A DNA stretch of 15,384 nt, from positions 1 to 15,384 of the forward strand of contig CALKAK010000015.1 in assembly GCA_937983015.1 (NCBI GenBank). Reading direction: 5' to 3'. The position numbers were made by a program, and so were the translations under genes. The first letter of the stretch is position 1, and every line of letters begins with the position of its first letter. The notes under the pieces are model-generated. The model made no database searches, was not told the DNA's origin, and saw only the letters and a list, made by a program, of their open reading frames with translations. Source of the stretch: an uncultured Bacillaceae bacterium. GTDB taxonomy: Bacteria > Bacillota > Bacilli > Bacillales > Caldibacillaceae. Positions 6,014 through 13,102 of this stretch are shown piece after piece.

Positions 6014-7699
6014 ATGGATATTCCCATAATCTTCGATGATTCCTTCACCGAACCGTTTTTAAAAAGAATCGAAAATGATGGACCGTGGGCCAAGTGGGAA
6101 ATGTTCAACCTGGCCCTCGAAGCGGAACGTTATTTGCTCATTGAAGATTTCACCGGACTCGTCGCTCCGAAATACCTCCCCGCATTCAGTCCCCTTCCCC
6201 ATCAAATCGAAACGGCCCGGCAAGTAATCGAGGAAATGAACGGGCGCGCGATTCTGGCCGATGAAGTGGGGCTCGGAAAAACGATCGAGGCCGGTTTAAT
6301 TTTAAAAGAGTACATGATTCGAGGACTTGTAAAAAAGGTGTTGATATTGGTACCGGCGTCCCTCGTCTCGCAATGGGTCTATGAATTGAATACGAAATTT
6401 GCGATCCCGGCCATCGCCTACAAAAAGTCCTATCGCTGGGAAGATGTGGATGTGATGGTCTCATCCCTCGATACCGCGAAGAGAAGTCCCCATCGAGAGG
6501 TGATTACCGAGATCGATTATGATCTTGTCATTATCGATGAGGCCCATAAATTAAAGAATCACCGCACGAAAAACTATGAATTCGTACAAAACTTGAAAAA
6601 GAAATTTTGTCTATTACTAACCGCAACCCCGATCCAAAATAAAATCGAAGAAATCTTCAATCTCGTTTCCCTCTTAAAACCGGGTCATTTAGGTAGCTAT
6701 TCAGAATTCATGGAAAACTATAAGAAGGATAAAGGCAAATTACAAGAACCCCATCTCAAAAAATTGATCGGCAAAGTCATGGTGCGTAATCGCCGGAAAG
6801 ATACCGATTTCAAGTGGCCGGAGCGAATCGTTGATACGGTTTTGATCGATTTGTCCCCGGAAGAGCGGGAGTTATACGATTTCATCAGCTCCTTTAAACA
6901 AAGTGATCCCCCTGTGTTCACCAACGCTTTCAGTATATTAACGCTGCAGCGTGAAGCCACAAGTAGTAAAGAAGCCGTCTATTTAACCTGTAAAAATATG
7001 CTTGCTAAAAGCGATCCACCATCTCCCGTATTAGAGACGTTCATCGCAGGAGTCCTTGAACGCATCGATCGCATTAAGGTTAATTCAAAAGCACAAAAAG
7101 CCTTAGAGCTCATTCAAACGATCGATGATAAAGTGATCATTTTCACCGAATATCGAGCCACCCAACTCTATTTACAGTGGTTTCTAAAACAACATGGCAT
7201 ATCCTCTGTGCCTTTTCGTGGTGGTTTTCGAAGTGGAAAAAAAGATTGGATGCGGGAACTTTTCCAAACAAAGGCGCAGGTTCTGATCGCCACCGAGGCA
7301 GGTGGTGAGGGGATTAACTTACAATTTTGTAACCATGTGATCAATTTTGATCTTCCTTGGAACCCGATGCGTCTTGAACAGCGGATCGGCCGGGTCCATC
7401 GCCTGGGTCAAAAAAATGATGTTTATATCTATAACTTTGCCACGAAAAATACAATTGAAGAACATATATTAAAACTACTTTATGAAAAAATCAACCTGTT
7501 CGAACTCGTAATCGGTGAACTGGAAGATATTTTAACCCGGTTGGATTTTGGTGATTTTGAAGAGTTGCTCAGCGACATCTTCCTGGAATCAACTTCCGAG
7601 GGAGAAATGCGTGTGAAAATGGAAAATTTAACCGCGATGATCGAATTAACCCAAACGATAAAGGAGGCCGGTATCGATGCGGCAAGTGGAGGTTCATAA
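6014..7699 (+). CDS. yqhH: SNF2-family DEAD/DEAH-box helicase (YqhH)
   Basis: SNF2/RapA-like ATPase of 561 residues predicted to remodel nucleic-acid-protein complexes; its target is unknown. Motifs appear in order: Q-like LPHQ, Walker A DEVGLGKT (about residues 86-93), DEAH box (about 171-174), motif III LTATPIQN, then in the second RecA lobe GGEGINLQ (motif V) and QRIGRVHRLGQ (motif VI). The length and lack of extra domains match the short YqhH type. I chose ATG at 6014, where AGGAG lies 8 bases upstream; a GTG at 6008 is only 2 bases from the same site. It overlaps yqhG by 23 bases, so the two are co-transcribed and probably work together. In B. subtilis the gcvT operon lies immediately upstream on the other strand; here only about 190 bases separate yqhH from yqhL. 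Confidence 0.92.
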   Translation: MDIPIIFDDSFTEPFLKRIENDGPWAKWEMFNLALEAERYLLIEDFTGLVAPKYLPAFSPLPHQIETARQVIEEMNGRAILADEVGLGKTIEAGLILKEYMIRGLVKKVLILVPASLVSQWVYELNTKFAIPAIAYKKSYRWEDVDVMVSSLDTAKRSPHREVITEIDYDLVIIDEAHKLKNHRTKNYEFVQNLKKKFCLLLTATPIQNKIEEIFNLVSLLKPGHLGSYSEFMENYKKDKGKLQEPHLKKLIGKVMVRNRRKDTDFKWPERIVDTVLIDLSPEERELYDFISSFKQSDPPVFTNAFSILTLQREATSSKEAVYLTCKNMLAKSDPPSPVLETFIAGVLERIDRIKVNSKAQKALELIQTIDDKVIIFTEYRATQLYLQWFLKQHGISSVPFRGGFRSGKKDWMRELFQTKAQVLIATEAGGEGINLQFCNHVINFDLPWNPMRLEQRIGRVHRLGQKNDVYIYNFATKNTIEEHILKLLYEKINLFELVIGELEDILTRLDFGDFEELLSDIFLESTSEGEMRVKMENLTAMIELTQTIKEAGIDAASGGS

Positions 7700-8510
7700 C
7701 TTTCTCGAACGGTTTTTCCGGGCGGCAGAATGTGAAATCGTAGAAAATACCCCGACGTATTTAACCGTCGATCTCACCATTGAAATGGATAAAGCGATCA
7801 TGAACCGGCCATTCTACTGGCATTATGTGGAAAAAACCGGCCAGAAACCGCAACCGGCTCGTTTGTCTCTGATTACCGACTTTAGCGGTGACGGCAAACA
7901 AAAGGGGGAAAAAATCCATTTTGGCTCACCGCGATTGATGCAAATTTTTAACCGGGCTAGAGAAATGGGAGCGTTCGTCCGTCTCTATGAAATACCGGAA
8001 GGACAAAACGGGCGGAATACCCCGCTTTACCCGTGGTTAAATTTGAATATGAAAATTAGTTATCTTTGTGATCGAAAAAAGGATATGTTTCGCTCCATCG
8101 GTTTACACCTCATAAACGGAATGATGATCGATCATTTCCATGGTGAACTGTTGAAGCAAAACATCCCACTTAGCGCGAAAATTCCGGACTATTCCTTTAC
8201 CATCTCGCCGCTGATTAAACCAGGAAGCGGGATCCGCCGCATCAAAGAACGAATCCGTCAGGAAATTATCCACGACGATCATACGTGGGCCCATGTTGCA
8301 CGGCGGCGTTGGCAGGAAGATGTCCGGTTGTTGGAACGGTTTTACGAGGATCGGGAAGAATTACCGGAAAATTATCATAAAGAAAAAGAAGCGCTGAAAA
8401 TCCAGTACGAACCAAGAATTGAAGTAAAAGTGATCAACGGTGGACTTTTATACTTGACCGAAGAACGCTTTCTTCCGGTATTAGCAAATAATTCAGGGGC
8501 TGCTCATTAG
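7677..8510 (+). CDS. yqhG: YqhG-family protein of unknown function
   Basis: Protein of 277 residues with no catalytic motif that I recognise. It is rich in charged and aromatic residues, has no signal peptide or membrane helix, and is probably cytosolic. The assignment to YqhG rests on its length and on its place directly after the YqhH helicase, a constant pair in Bacillaceae. AAAGGAGG lies 9 bases before the ATG, inside the yqhH coding region, and the 23-base overlap implies translational coupling. Its stop codon TAG lies in the loop of a terminator hairpin and overlaps the stop of the convergent yqzE. A role as helicase partner is inference from context. Confidence 0.85.
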   Translation: MRQVEVHNFLERFFRAAECEIVENTPTYLTVDLTIEMDKAIMNRPFYWHYVEKTGQKPQPARLSLITDFSGDGKQKGEKIHFGSPRLMQIFNRAREMGAFVRLYEIPEGQNGRNTPLYPWLNLNMKISYLCDRKKDMFRSIGLHLINGMMIDHFHGELLKQNIPLSAKIPDYSFTISPLIKPGSGIRRIKERIRQEIIHDDHTWAHVARRRWQEDVRLLERFYEDREELPENYHKEKEALKIQYEPRIEVKVINGGLLYLTEERFLPVLANNSGAAH

Positions 8511-8525
8511 TGCAGCCCCTTTTTC
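8495..8525 (+). terminator. Intrinsic terminator of yqhH-yqhG with both stops in its loop
   Basis: A perfect 9-bp stem, AGGGGCTGC (8495-8503) with GCAGCCCCT (8512-8520), is followed by TTTT on the + strand. The 8-base loop contains the yqhG TAG (8508-8510) and the complement of the yqzE TAA (8509-8507). The minus side lacks a good T-run, so it is efficient mainly for the + strand. Confidence 0.88.
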
Positions 8526-8746
8526 ATTTCTTCACTTTCATCGAGCGGCGGTTTGATACCGCGCCTTTTTTTCGCCATCTTTACGCCGGTCATGAACATA
8601 TACGGCATGGTACCGAAAATTTTATAAAGCAATGCTTCATCTTGTTGCTTGCGCATCTTTTTCGCTTCTTCGCGTACATCTTTTGGCGTGTCGAGATGCG
8701 AAATGATCGTTTCTGTTAAAAATTTTACGTAATCGTTCGTCTTCAT
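8507..8746 (-). CDS. yqzE: YqzE-family small protein
   Basis: Small protein of about 79 residues beginning MKTNDYVKFLTETIISHLDTPK, which resembles the YqzE N-terminus (NDYVKxLTxxxxxxxDTPKxxR). The middle is rich in Lys, Arg and Glu, followed by a hydrophobic segment (IFGTMPYMFMTGVKMA) that may touch the membrane, and a charged tail. I chose the ATG at 8746 because GGGGATGG lies just upstream and because of the family N-terminus; in-frame ATGs at 8755 and 8776 are possible. It follows the comG operon in the same direction, as in B. subtilis, and may be co-transcribed with it across the 90-base gap. Function is unknown. The sinIR and tapA-sipW-tasA genes that separate yqhG from yqzE in B. subtilis are absent. 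Confidence 0.78.
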   Translation of the reverse strand: MKTNDYVKFLTETIISHLDTPKDVREEAKKMRKQQDEALLYKIFGTMPYMFMTGVKMAKKRRGIKPPLDESEEMKKGLH

Positions 8747-8836
8747 TTTTTCCATCCCCGCTTCTGAATTACTCATTATCAGGATTTCCCATTTTTCACG
8801 TTGCTAAACAGGGTAGATCGGAATCGGGTTAAAAAT

Positions 8837-9268
8837 CTATTTGTTCTTCCATAGTATAAAATCTCCCGCTTCCAAATCATAAACGAGAATTCCCTGTAAG
8901 CTTCCACCATCCACTGTATAACAACCGATCGCAATCGTGATGCGCTCTGTTTCCCTTTGTTCCACGTTGTAGGTGACATATCCGAAGGAGTACTCCATTT
9001 TTCCCGAAGACAATTCCTTTTCTTCTGCAAGGATTCGTTTTAAATCCCGTTCGGCGAAAAAGAGAAGTAACTCGAGCCGGCGAAATTTTTCCGCTTGCAT
9101 AAAAAACTGTCTTTCCATCACGTATTCACGGGCTGCATAAAGCGTTAGGGTTGTGAAAGTAAAGATAAGAAAGAAAGTGAACGGGAGGATATACCCCCCA
9201 TTATTCAGTGATAATGGGAATCGTTTGCGGAAGATAAACAACGATTTCAAAAATATCTCCATTCTCAT
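8837..9268 (-). CDS. comGG: Competence minor pseudopilin ComGG
   Basis: Last gene of the comG operon, encoding a minor pseudopilin of about 137-143 residues. The N-terminus NNGGYILPFTFFLIFTFTTLTLY matches the divergent prepilin-like start of ComGG: a glycine followed by an aromatic residue, a Pro near +4 and a hydrophobic helix. The rest is a small globular domain with no clear motif. The first ATG is at 9268, inside comGF, but GGAG lies 6 bases before a TTG at 9250 (start LKSLFIFRK), which is a good alternative. The overlap with comGF indicates translational coupling. Assignment depends on operon position and the helix; sequence identity in this family is low. Confidence 0.82.
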   Translation of the reverse strand: MRMEIFLKSLFIFRKRFPLSLNNGGYILPFTFFLIFTFTTLTLYAAREYVMERQFFMQAEKFRRLELLLFFAERDLKRILAEEKELSSGKMEYSFGYVTYNVEQRETERITIAIGCYTVDGGSLQGILVYDLEAGDFILWKNK

Positions 9269-9740
9269 GTTGAATCTCTAGCTCTATCCCCCCTGGAACA
9301 ACTCGACTTTTAAACGCTTTGACATGGAACAAAAGGACCTCATGACCGGTTTGATTCACGCGCCGTCGCAATAAATTATTATATTTTTCATACGAAACGG
9401 TTTCTTTTTGCTTTCCTCGTTCGATAACGAATTCTATCTTTTCATCAGAAAGTTCAATTTGTTGAGCTGTAAACAATTCTTTTTTCGTTTGTTGAACGAA
9501 AAGTGTCCACGTCATTTCGGTGCTCAGGTTCGCCCCGCATTCTCGGTAACGAAGAAAAGATATAGCCGCTAGTAGGAACAAAGAAATCAGCATGAATAGA
9601 TTGAATGCGAGAAGCATTTCGATCAACGTATAGCCGTTAATCGGGGAGTGGTTGGCAAATTTCCCCTTCGTGTACGCCCGGCTTCGGATAGATAACGCAA
9701 ATAGCTTGCGTTTCTCCTTCCCGCACGATCTTGATCGCAT
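9201..9740 (-). CDS. comGF: Competence minor pseudopilin ComGF (start unresolved)
   Basis: Minor pseudopilin of the DNA-uptake machinery. The prepilin motif INGYTLIEM (Gly -1, Glu +5) is followed by a hydrophobic helix (LLAFNLFMLISLFLLAAISFL) and a C-terminal globular part resembling ComGF (RRRVNQTGHEVLLFHVKAFKS). The frame extends far upstream over comGE; 9740 is the last ATG before the prepilin motif but would give an unusually long, basic leader of about 35 residues. No ATG, GTG or TTG lies between it and the motif. The natural coupled position would be an ATT at 9641-9639 that overlaps the comGE stop TAA. ATGs further up (9746, 9752, 9785) are less likely. The gene identity is secure; the N-terminus is not. 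Confidence 0.8.
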   Translation of the reverse strand: MRSRSCGKEKRKLFALSIRSRAYTKGKFANHSPINGYTLIEMLLAFNLFMLISLFLLAAISFLRYRECGANLSTEMTWTLFVQQTKKELFTAQQIELSDEKIEFVIERGKQKETVSYEKYNNLLRRRVNQTGHEVLLFHVKAFKSRVVPGGIELEIQHENGDIFEIVVYLPQTIPIITE

Positions 9741-9978
9741 AAACATCGGCATAATTTCCCGGTCTTTCTTCATCGAACGGCTCACCTTGCGTCCATTTAA
9801 TTAACTGCTCAGCCAGTATCATTTGTGCTTCGTTATCAACAAGTAAGGTCTTCCTTTCCATTTGTATATGGAAAAATGCCGGTAAAACCGTACCTAAAAG
9901 AATCAACCAACCAAAAAAGGCAATTAGCATCTCCAGATATACACTCCCCACCGAACTTTTACTAGCCCGCTTGAACAA
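9637..9978 (-). CDS. comGE: Competence minor pseudopilin ComGE
   Basis: Minor pseudopilin of about 113 residues. After a short basic leader (FKRASKSS) comes VGSVYLEM, a weak prepilin site that keeps Gly -1 and Glu +5 but lacks the usual Phe +1. It is followed by a hydrophobic helix (LIAFFGWLILLGTVLPAFF). I chose TTG at 9978 because AAAGGA lies 10 bases upstream and the leader is then short, as expected. Another TTG at 9999 is in frame but lies before that ribosome site. The gene overlaps the end of comGD by 17 bases and its TAA overlaps the presumed comGF start, so the group is translationally coupled. Identity rests on operon order and the N-terminal helix. Confidence 0.8.
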   Translation of the reverse strand: MFKRASKSSVGSVYLEMLIAFFGWLILLGTVLPAFFHIQMERKTLLVDNEAQMILAEQLIKWTQGEPFDEERPGNYADVYAIKIVREGETQAICVIYPKPGVHEGEICQPLPD

Positions 9979-10411
9979 TGCGAAACCGTCCTTTACCAAT
10001 TGAAAAGATCGCCTGGTACGCGTGATTTCTGATATAAAAGGTTAGCGTACCGAATTTATTGATATTGCCAGTCGGTAAAAAATAAAAATAATTCATTTCC
10101 TGTCCCGGTAGAAATGAGATATGTTCCGGCAACTGGCGTTTAATTAATACTCGTTGGTTAACGCTTAACAAATAGGCATTTTCTTCAAATCGGTACAGAA
10201 ACATGACGATTTGATTGTTCGTGATCGCATATGTGTGGCCGAAAAGAAGATCTCGTTCGAGCATTTTAATAAAATGTTTTTCTTCCATGGACTCATTGAG
10301 TGAAAAAAATCCTGTAGATAAAGTAGTAATTATTAACATGAAAATCGTCAGGACTAGCAACGCTTCGATCAGCGTAAACCCTTTTTGGGCCTGGAAATTT
10401 TTACCGTTCAT
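9962..10411 (-). CDS. comGD: Competence minor pseudopilin ComGD
   Basis: Minor pseudopilin of 149 residues processed by the ComC prepilin peptidase. The class III signal is textbook: a basic leader (NGKNFQAQK), then G-FTLIEALLVLTIFMLIITTLS with Gly -1, Phe +1 and Glu +5. The remainder is a GspH-like soluble domain. I chose ATG at 10411, five bases beyond the comGC TGA, because coupling to comGC would supply ribosomes; GAGGGG abuts this ATG and is too close to be ideal. ATGs at 10438 and 10444, inside comGC, are alternatives. Order and spacing match the seven-gene comG operon. Confidence 0.88.
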   Translation of the reverse strand: MNGKNFQAQKGFTLIEALLVLTIFMLIITTLSTGFFSLNESMEEKHFIKMLERDLLFGHTYAITNNQIVMFLYRFEENAYLLSVNQRVLIKRQLPEHISFLPGQEMNYFYFLPTGNINKFGTLTFYIRNHAYQAIFSIGKGRFRIVQAG

Positions 10412-10415
10412 CCCC

Positions 10416-10718
10416 TCACGTCCCTGAGACCGACACATGCCCATCTTTCACAACCACTTCACTCCCATCTGGACAGATCGGTTTTTCTTCCAAGTATCCC
10501 CCATCGATCAATTCATCTACAGAATCCGGCATCGTTTGATGATCCAGATGGTACGCTTGCACCTGCGCTTCCACCATATGCACTAAAGCTTCACAACCTT
10601 TTGTCTGAATACTCTCATTATGCTTCAACGCGTTCGGGATCGTGATGACCAACAAAATCGAAATAATGAACAGAACGATCATCATCTCAACGAGGGTAAA
10701 ACCTTGTTCCTTTTTCAT
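10416..10718 (-). CDS. comGC: Competence major pseudopilin ComGC
   Basis: Major subunit of the transformation pseudopilus, 100 residues. The leader MKKEQG is followed by FTLVEMMIVLFIISILLVITIPN, the most conserved prepilin helix in the operon, with Gly -1, Phe +1, Glu +5. Two cysteines (GCEALV and PICPDG) are placed where ComGC forms its intramolecular disulfide, presumably made by BdbDC. GGAGG lies 6 bases before the ATG at 10718; an upstream ATG at 10736 precedes that ribosome site. Length and PDSVDELIDGGYL segment are typical. It lies 49 bases after comGB, the only clear gap in the operon, and has the strongest ribosome site, in keeping with the need for many copies. Confidence 0.95.
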   Translation of the reverse strand: MKKEQGFTLVEMMIVLFIISILLVITIPNALKHNESIQTKGCEALVHMVEAQVQAYHLDHQTMPDSVDELIDGGYLEEKPICPDGSEVVVKDGHVSVSGT

Positions 10719-10767
10719 CGCAAACCTCCAATTCAACTGTTTTGGTCCTTGACATCACACCGTAAAA

Positions 10768-11823
10768 CTAAATGTTTTCAATCAACTGAAAAGTGGGAAG
10801 AAAGATTGAAAGATACAAATAAATGATCAAAAAACCGATGAGACTTAATAAAACCGGTTGCAAAATTCGTATCAACCTTGCTATTTTTTCCATCATGAGT
10901 TCAAAACAAAATTCACTATAATTGATTAATTCCCGATCCAGTGTCCCGTATAGCTGACCGTGATGGATAATCGCTTCCAGTTCCTTTTGCCAAAAAGGAA
11001 TCGTGCTGACCGCTCCAGGGAATTCCTTTCCCGTAAGTAGCGCACGATTAATGATGAGAATCGCGTGTTTTAAATCTCTTTTTTCCGGATCATCGGCAAG
11101 AAGTTCTAGACAATCACCGAGTGATAAGCCGTTTTTTAATAATTGACCTAAATGGAAGGAGAAATAATAAGTATTCCAGAGCCTGAATAGTTGACCGATC
11201 ATAGGGAGCCGGGATAAAAACATTTGTTTCTGGAAACTCGAGCGCGGATACCAAAAAAACCGATAGAAAAGGAGGAGAAAAAGACCGGTAACGAGCAGGC
11301 AATACATGATGGCGTAAGGATGTTCGTTTAACCAGAAGAGGAAGCGAAGCAAACCAGAAGGATGAATAGCATACGAATTGAAGAAACTTTGAAACTGGGG
11401 CAAGACGATGACTTGAAATAACACTAATATAATAAGAGTAAAGAAAAGTAAAAAGAACGGATAGGACAATAATCGAAAAAGTTTCTTTTTTAGTTTCAGA
11501 TGGTTCTGCAAAATATCCCCTGCTGTTTTCAACATGTTAGCAAGTTGCCCATTATGTTCCCCAAAGTAGCAAAAGCTGATCGCTGTCGATTGGAAACAGC
11601 AGGAAGAAAGGATTTTGAAAAACGGTTCCCCGGCCTGTAATTTTCTTATAAAAAACTCGTGCAACTCCCCCCGCATCCTCTCAGGGAACTGGAACATCAA
11701 AAACCGCAGCGCATCGTTCAGGGCATACCCTTCTTGTAATAAACGACCTAGACGTATTAAAAAGACGGCCTGATCTTCCCGCGACCATTTTTTCTTAATC
11801 AAGTTGATGCACCCATTTTTCAT
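10768..11823 (-). CDS. comGB: Competence pseudopilus platform protein ComGB
   Basis: Polytopic inner-membrane platform protein of the GspF/PilC family, 351 residues. The N-terminal part WSREDQAVFLIRLGRLLQEGYALNDALRFL is the first GspF cytosolic domain. A hydrophobic hairpin follows (LLSYPFFLLFFTLIILVLFQVIVL and ILYCLLVTGLFLLLFYRFFWY-like), then the second domain (FRLWNTYYFSFHLGQLLKNGLSLGDCLELL) and a C-terminal membrane helix (LQPVLLSLIGFLIIYLYLSIFLP). It should anchor the ComGA ATPase and assemble pilins. The ATG at 11823 overlaps comGA by 29 bases; a TTG at 11802 would start LIKKKWSRE, closer to homologues, but neither has a strong ribosome site. Confidence 0.92.
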   Translation of the reverse strand: MKNGCINLIKKKWSREDQAVFLIRLGRLLQEGYALNDALRFLMFQFPERMRGELHEFFIRKLQAGEPFFKILSSCCFQSTAISFCYFGEHNGQLANMLKTAGDILQNHLKLKKKLFRLLSYPFFLLFFTLIILVLFQVIVLPQFQSFFNSYAIHPSGLLRFLFWLNEHPYAIMYCLLVTGLFLLLFYRFFWYPRSSFQKQMFLSRLPMIGQLFRLWNTYYFSFHLGQLLKNGLSLGDCLELLADDPEKRDLKHAILIINRALLTGKEFPGAVSTIPFWQKELEAIIHHGQLYGTLDRELINYSEFCFELMMEKIARLIRILQPVLLSLIGFLIIYLYLSIFLPTFQLIENI

Positions 11824-12859
11824 ATTCTTTTACGCTAATGAAGCCATAGGCAACGGCTTTGGCCAGAATGTCCTTAAGTCGCGGGTAACGCGGTATCATT
11901 TGTTCTCCTTTGATGCTGCGGATACATTTTTCCAGTTCTCTGCCATATAAAAGTTCGTAGACCGTTGTTAACCGTATCATTGAACAATCATAGGAACAAT
12001 ACTTCTCACCACAGCAGGGACACATCAGTTGCACGAGTCGTTGTGCACTGATGCCGATTATCGTCTGGGCCATCTCCTCATGGCTCACTCCGAATTCTAG
12101 CAAACGATAGAGAGCTCCCATAGAATCCTTCGTGTGCATCGTCGTCAGTACAAAATGACCGGTCAAGGCCGCCCTAACGGCGATCCGTGCCGTTTCCGCA
12201 TCACGAATCTCACCGACCATGATCAAATCGGGATCATGGCGTAAGATGGCCTTCAGCCCCGCACTATAGGTGATCCCCGCTTTTTCATTCACCTGAATTT
12301 GTAAAAGGGAATCGTGATTTTTTTCCACGGGATCTTCTAATGTGATCACTTTTCTTCCTAAATGTATAGAGGAATAGTGTAAAAGGGAATATAAGGTTGT
12401 CGTTTTGCCAGAACCGGTTGGGCCGGTAAAGATGAGGAGACCGTGGGAAAAAGTTAGTAATCTCTTAAAAATTCGCAGCGGTCCAGGAAAGAGGGACAGT
12501 CGTTCCAGAGGAAGGTAATCATCATGTGGGATGATGCGAATGACAAGGCTTTCCGCAAATTGGGAAGGTAAGGTGGATAAGCGAAATCCGTAACGCTTTC
12601 CCGCAATCGACGTAGAAAACGAGCCGTTTTGCGGCCGTCTCTTTTCGCCGATATCCATGGCCGCTTTATACTTTAAAAAAGCGATCATCCGTTCCGCTTC
12701 TTGCAGGGAAACTTGCTCTTTTTTAACGAGCCGATTCGTTATTCGGAAATAGATATCGATCCGGTCATGGCGCGGGAAAAAATGAATATCCGTTGCACGG
12801 GAAAGAATGGCTTTTTTTAACAGGGCAGAGACAATCTCCTCGATCATCCGCCATTCCAT
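11795..12859 (-). CDS. comGA: Competence pseudopilus assembly ATPase ComGA
   Basis: Cytosolic GspE/PilB-type ATPase of 354 residues that powers pseudopilus assembly for DNA uptake. Visible motifs: Walker A GPTGSGKTT (about residues 144-152), Asp box TLEDPVE, Walker B LIMVGEIRDAETA, and the His box TGHFVLTTMHT. Near residue 285 a cysteine group (CPCCGEKYCSYDC) resembles the zinc-binding element of GspE relatives. An N-terminal domain (ATDIHFFPRHDRIDIYFRI) is also typical. Two starts are possible: ATG 12859, used here, with AAGGG 8 bases upstream, and ATG 12847 (MIEEIVSALL), preceded by GGGGATGG. It is the first comG gene; the 234-base divergent region to the regulator should hold its promoter, but no perfect ComK site is seen there. 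Confidence 0.95.
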   Translation of the reverse strand: MEWRMIEEIVSALLKKAILSRATDIHFFPRHDRIDIYFRITNRLVKKEQVSLQEAERMIAFLKYKAAMDIGEKRRPQNGSFSTSIAGKRYGFRLSTLPSQFAESLVIRIIPHDDYLPLERLSLFPGPLRIFKRLLTFSHGLLIFTGPTGSGKTTTLYSLLHYSSIHLGRKVITLEDPVEKNHDSLLQIQVNEKAGITYSAGLKAILRHDPDLIMVGEIRDAETARIAVRAALTGHFVLTTMHTKDSMGALYRLLEFGVSHEEMAQTIIGISAQRLVQLMCPCCGEKYCSYDCSMIRLTTVYELLYGRELEKCIRSIKGEQMIPRYPRLKDILAKAVAYGFISVKEYEKWVHQLD

Positions 12860-13028
12860 CCCCTTATCCCTTTTGCTAACTATTTAATACGACAAAACGT
12901 GGCCAAATCCTGCAAGATTTTTTAAAAAACGACAAAGATTTTTACAAATTTTCGACACGAGATCCTCTTCAGTCATGGTAACAAGCCGCCTGAATGTGAG
13001 TTTGTGAACAATTTCTAACAAATTTCTG

Positions 13029-13074
13029 TTATTTAGTTTTTCCTCATTTATTTAGTAAAAAACTATATTATAAT
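13029..13074 (+). promoter_or_regulatory. Promoter and repeat cluster upstream of the COG2345 regulator
   Basis: A perfect -10 TATAAT (13069-13074) lies about 29 bases before the start codon, without a good -35. Immediately upstream TTATTTAGT occurs twice (13029-13037, 13048-13056), and TAGTTTTT (13034-13041) is inverted as AAAAACTA (13058-13065). These could be operators for an activator or for self-regulation. The -10 is well supported; the operator role is inference. Confidence 0.5.
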
Positions 13075-13102
13075 AATGTAAAGAGGAAAAGAGGTGAAAA
13101 AT

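Noticed and set aside
12860..13093. ComK binding sites upstream of comGA
   Set aside because: The region is rich in A- and T-runs, but I found no AAAA-N5-TTTT box on either strand. Degenerate boxes may exist but cannot be supported by eye.
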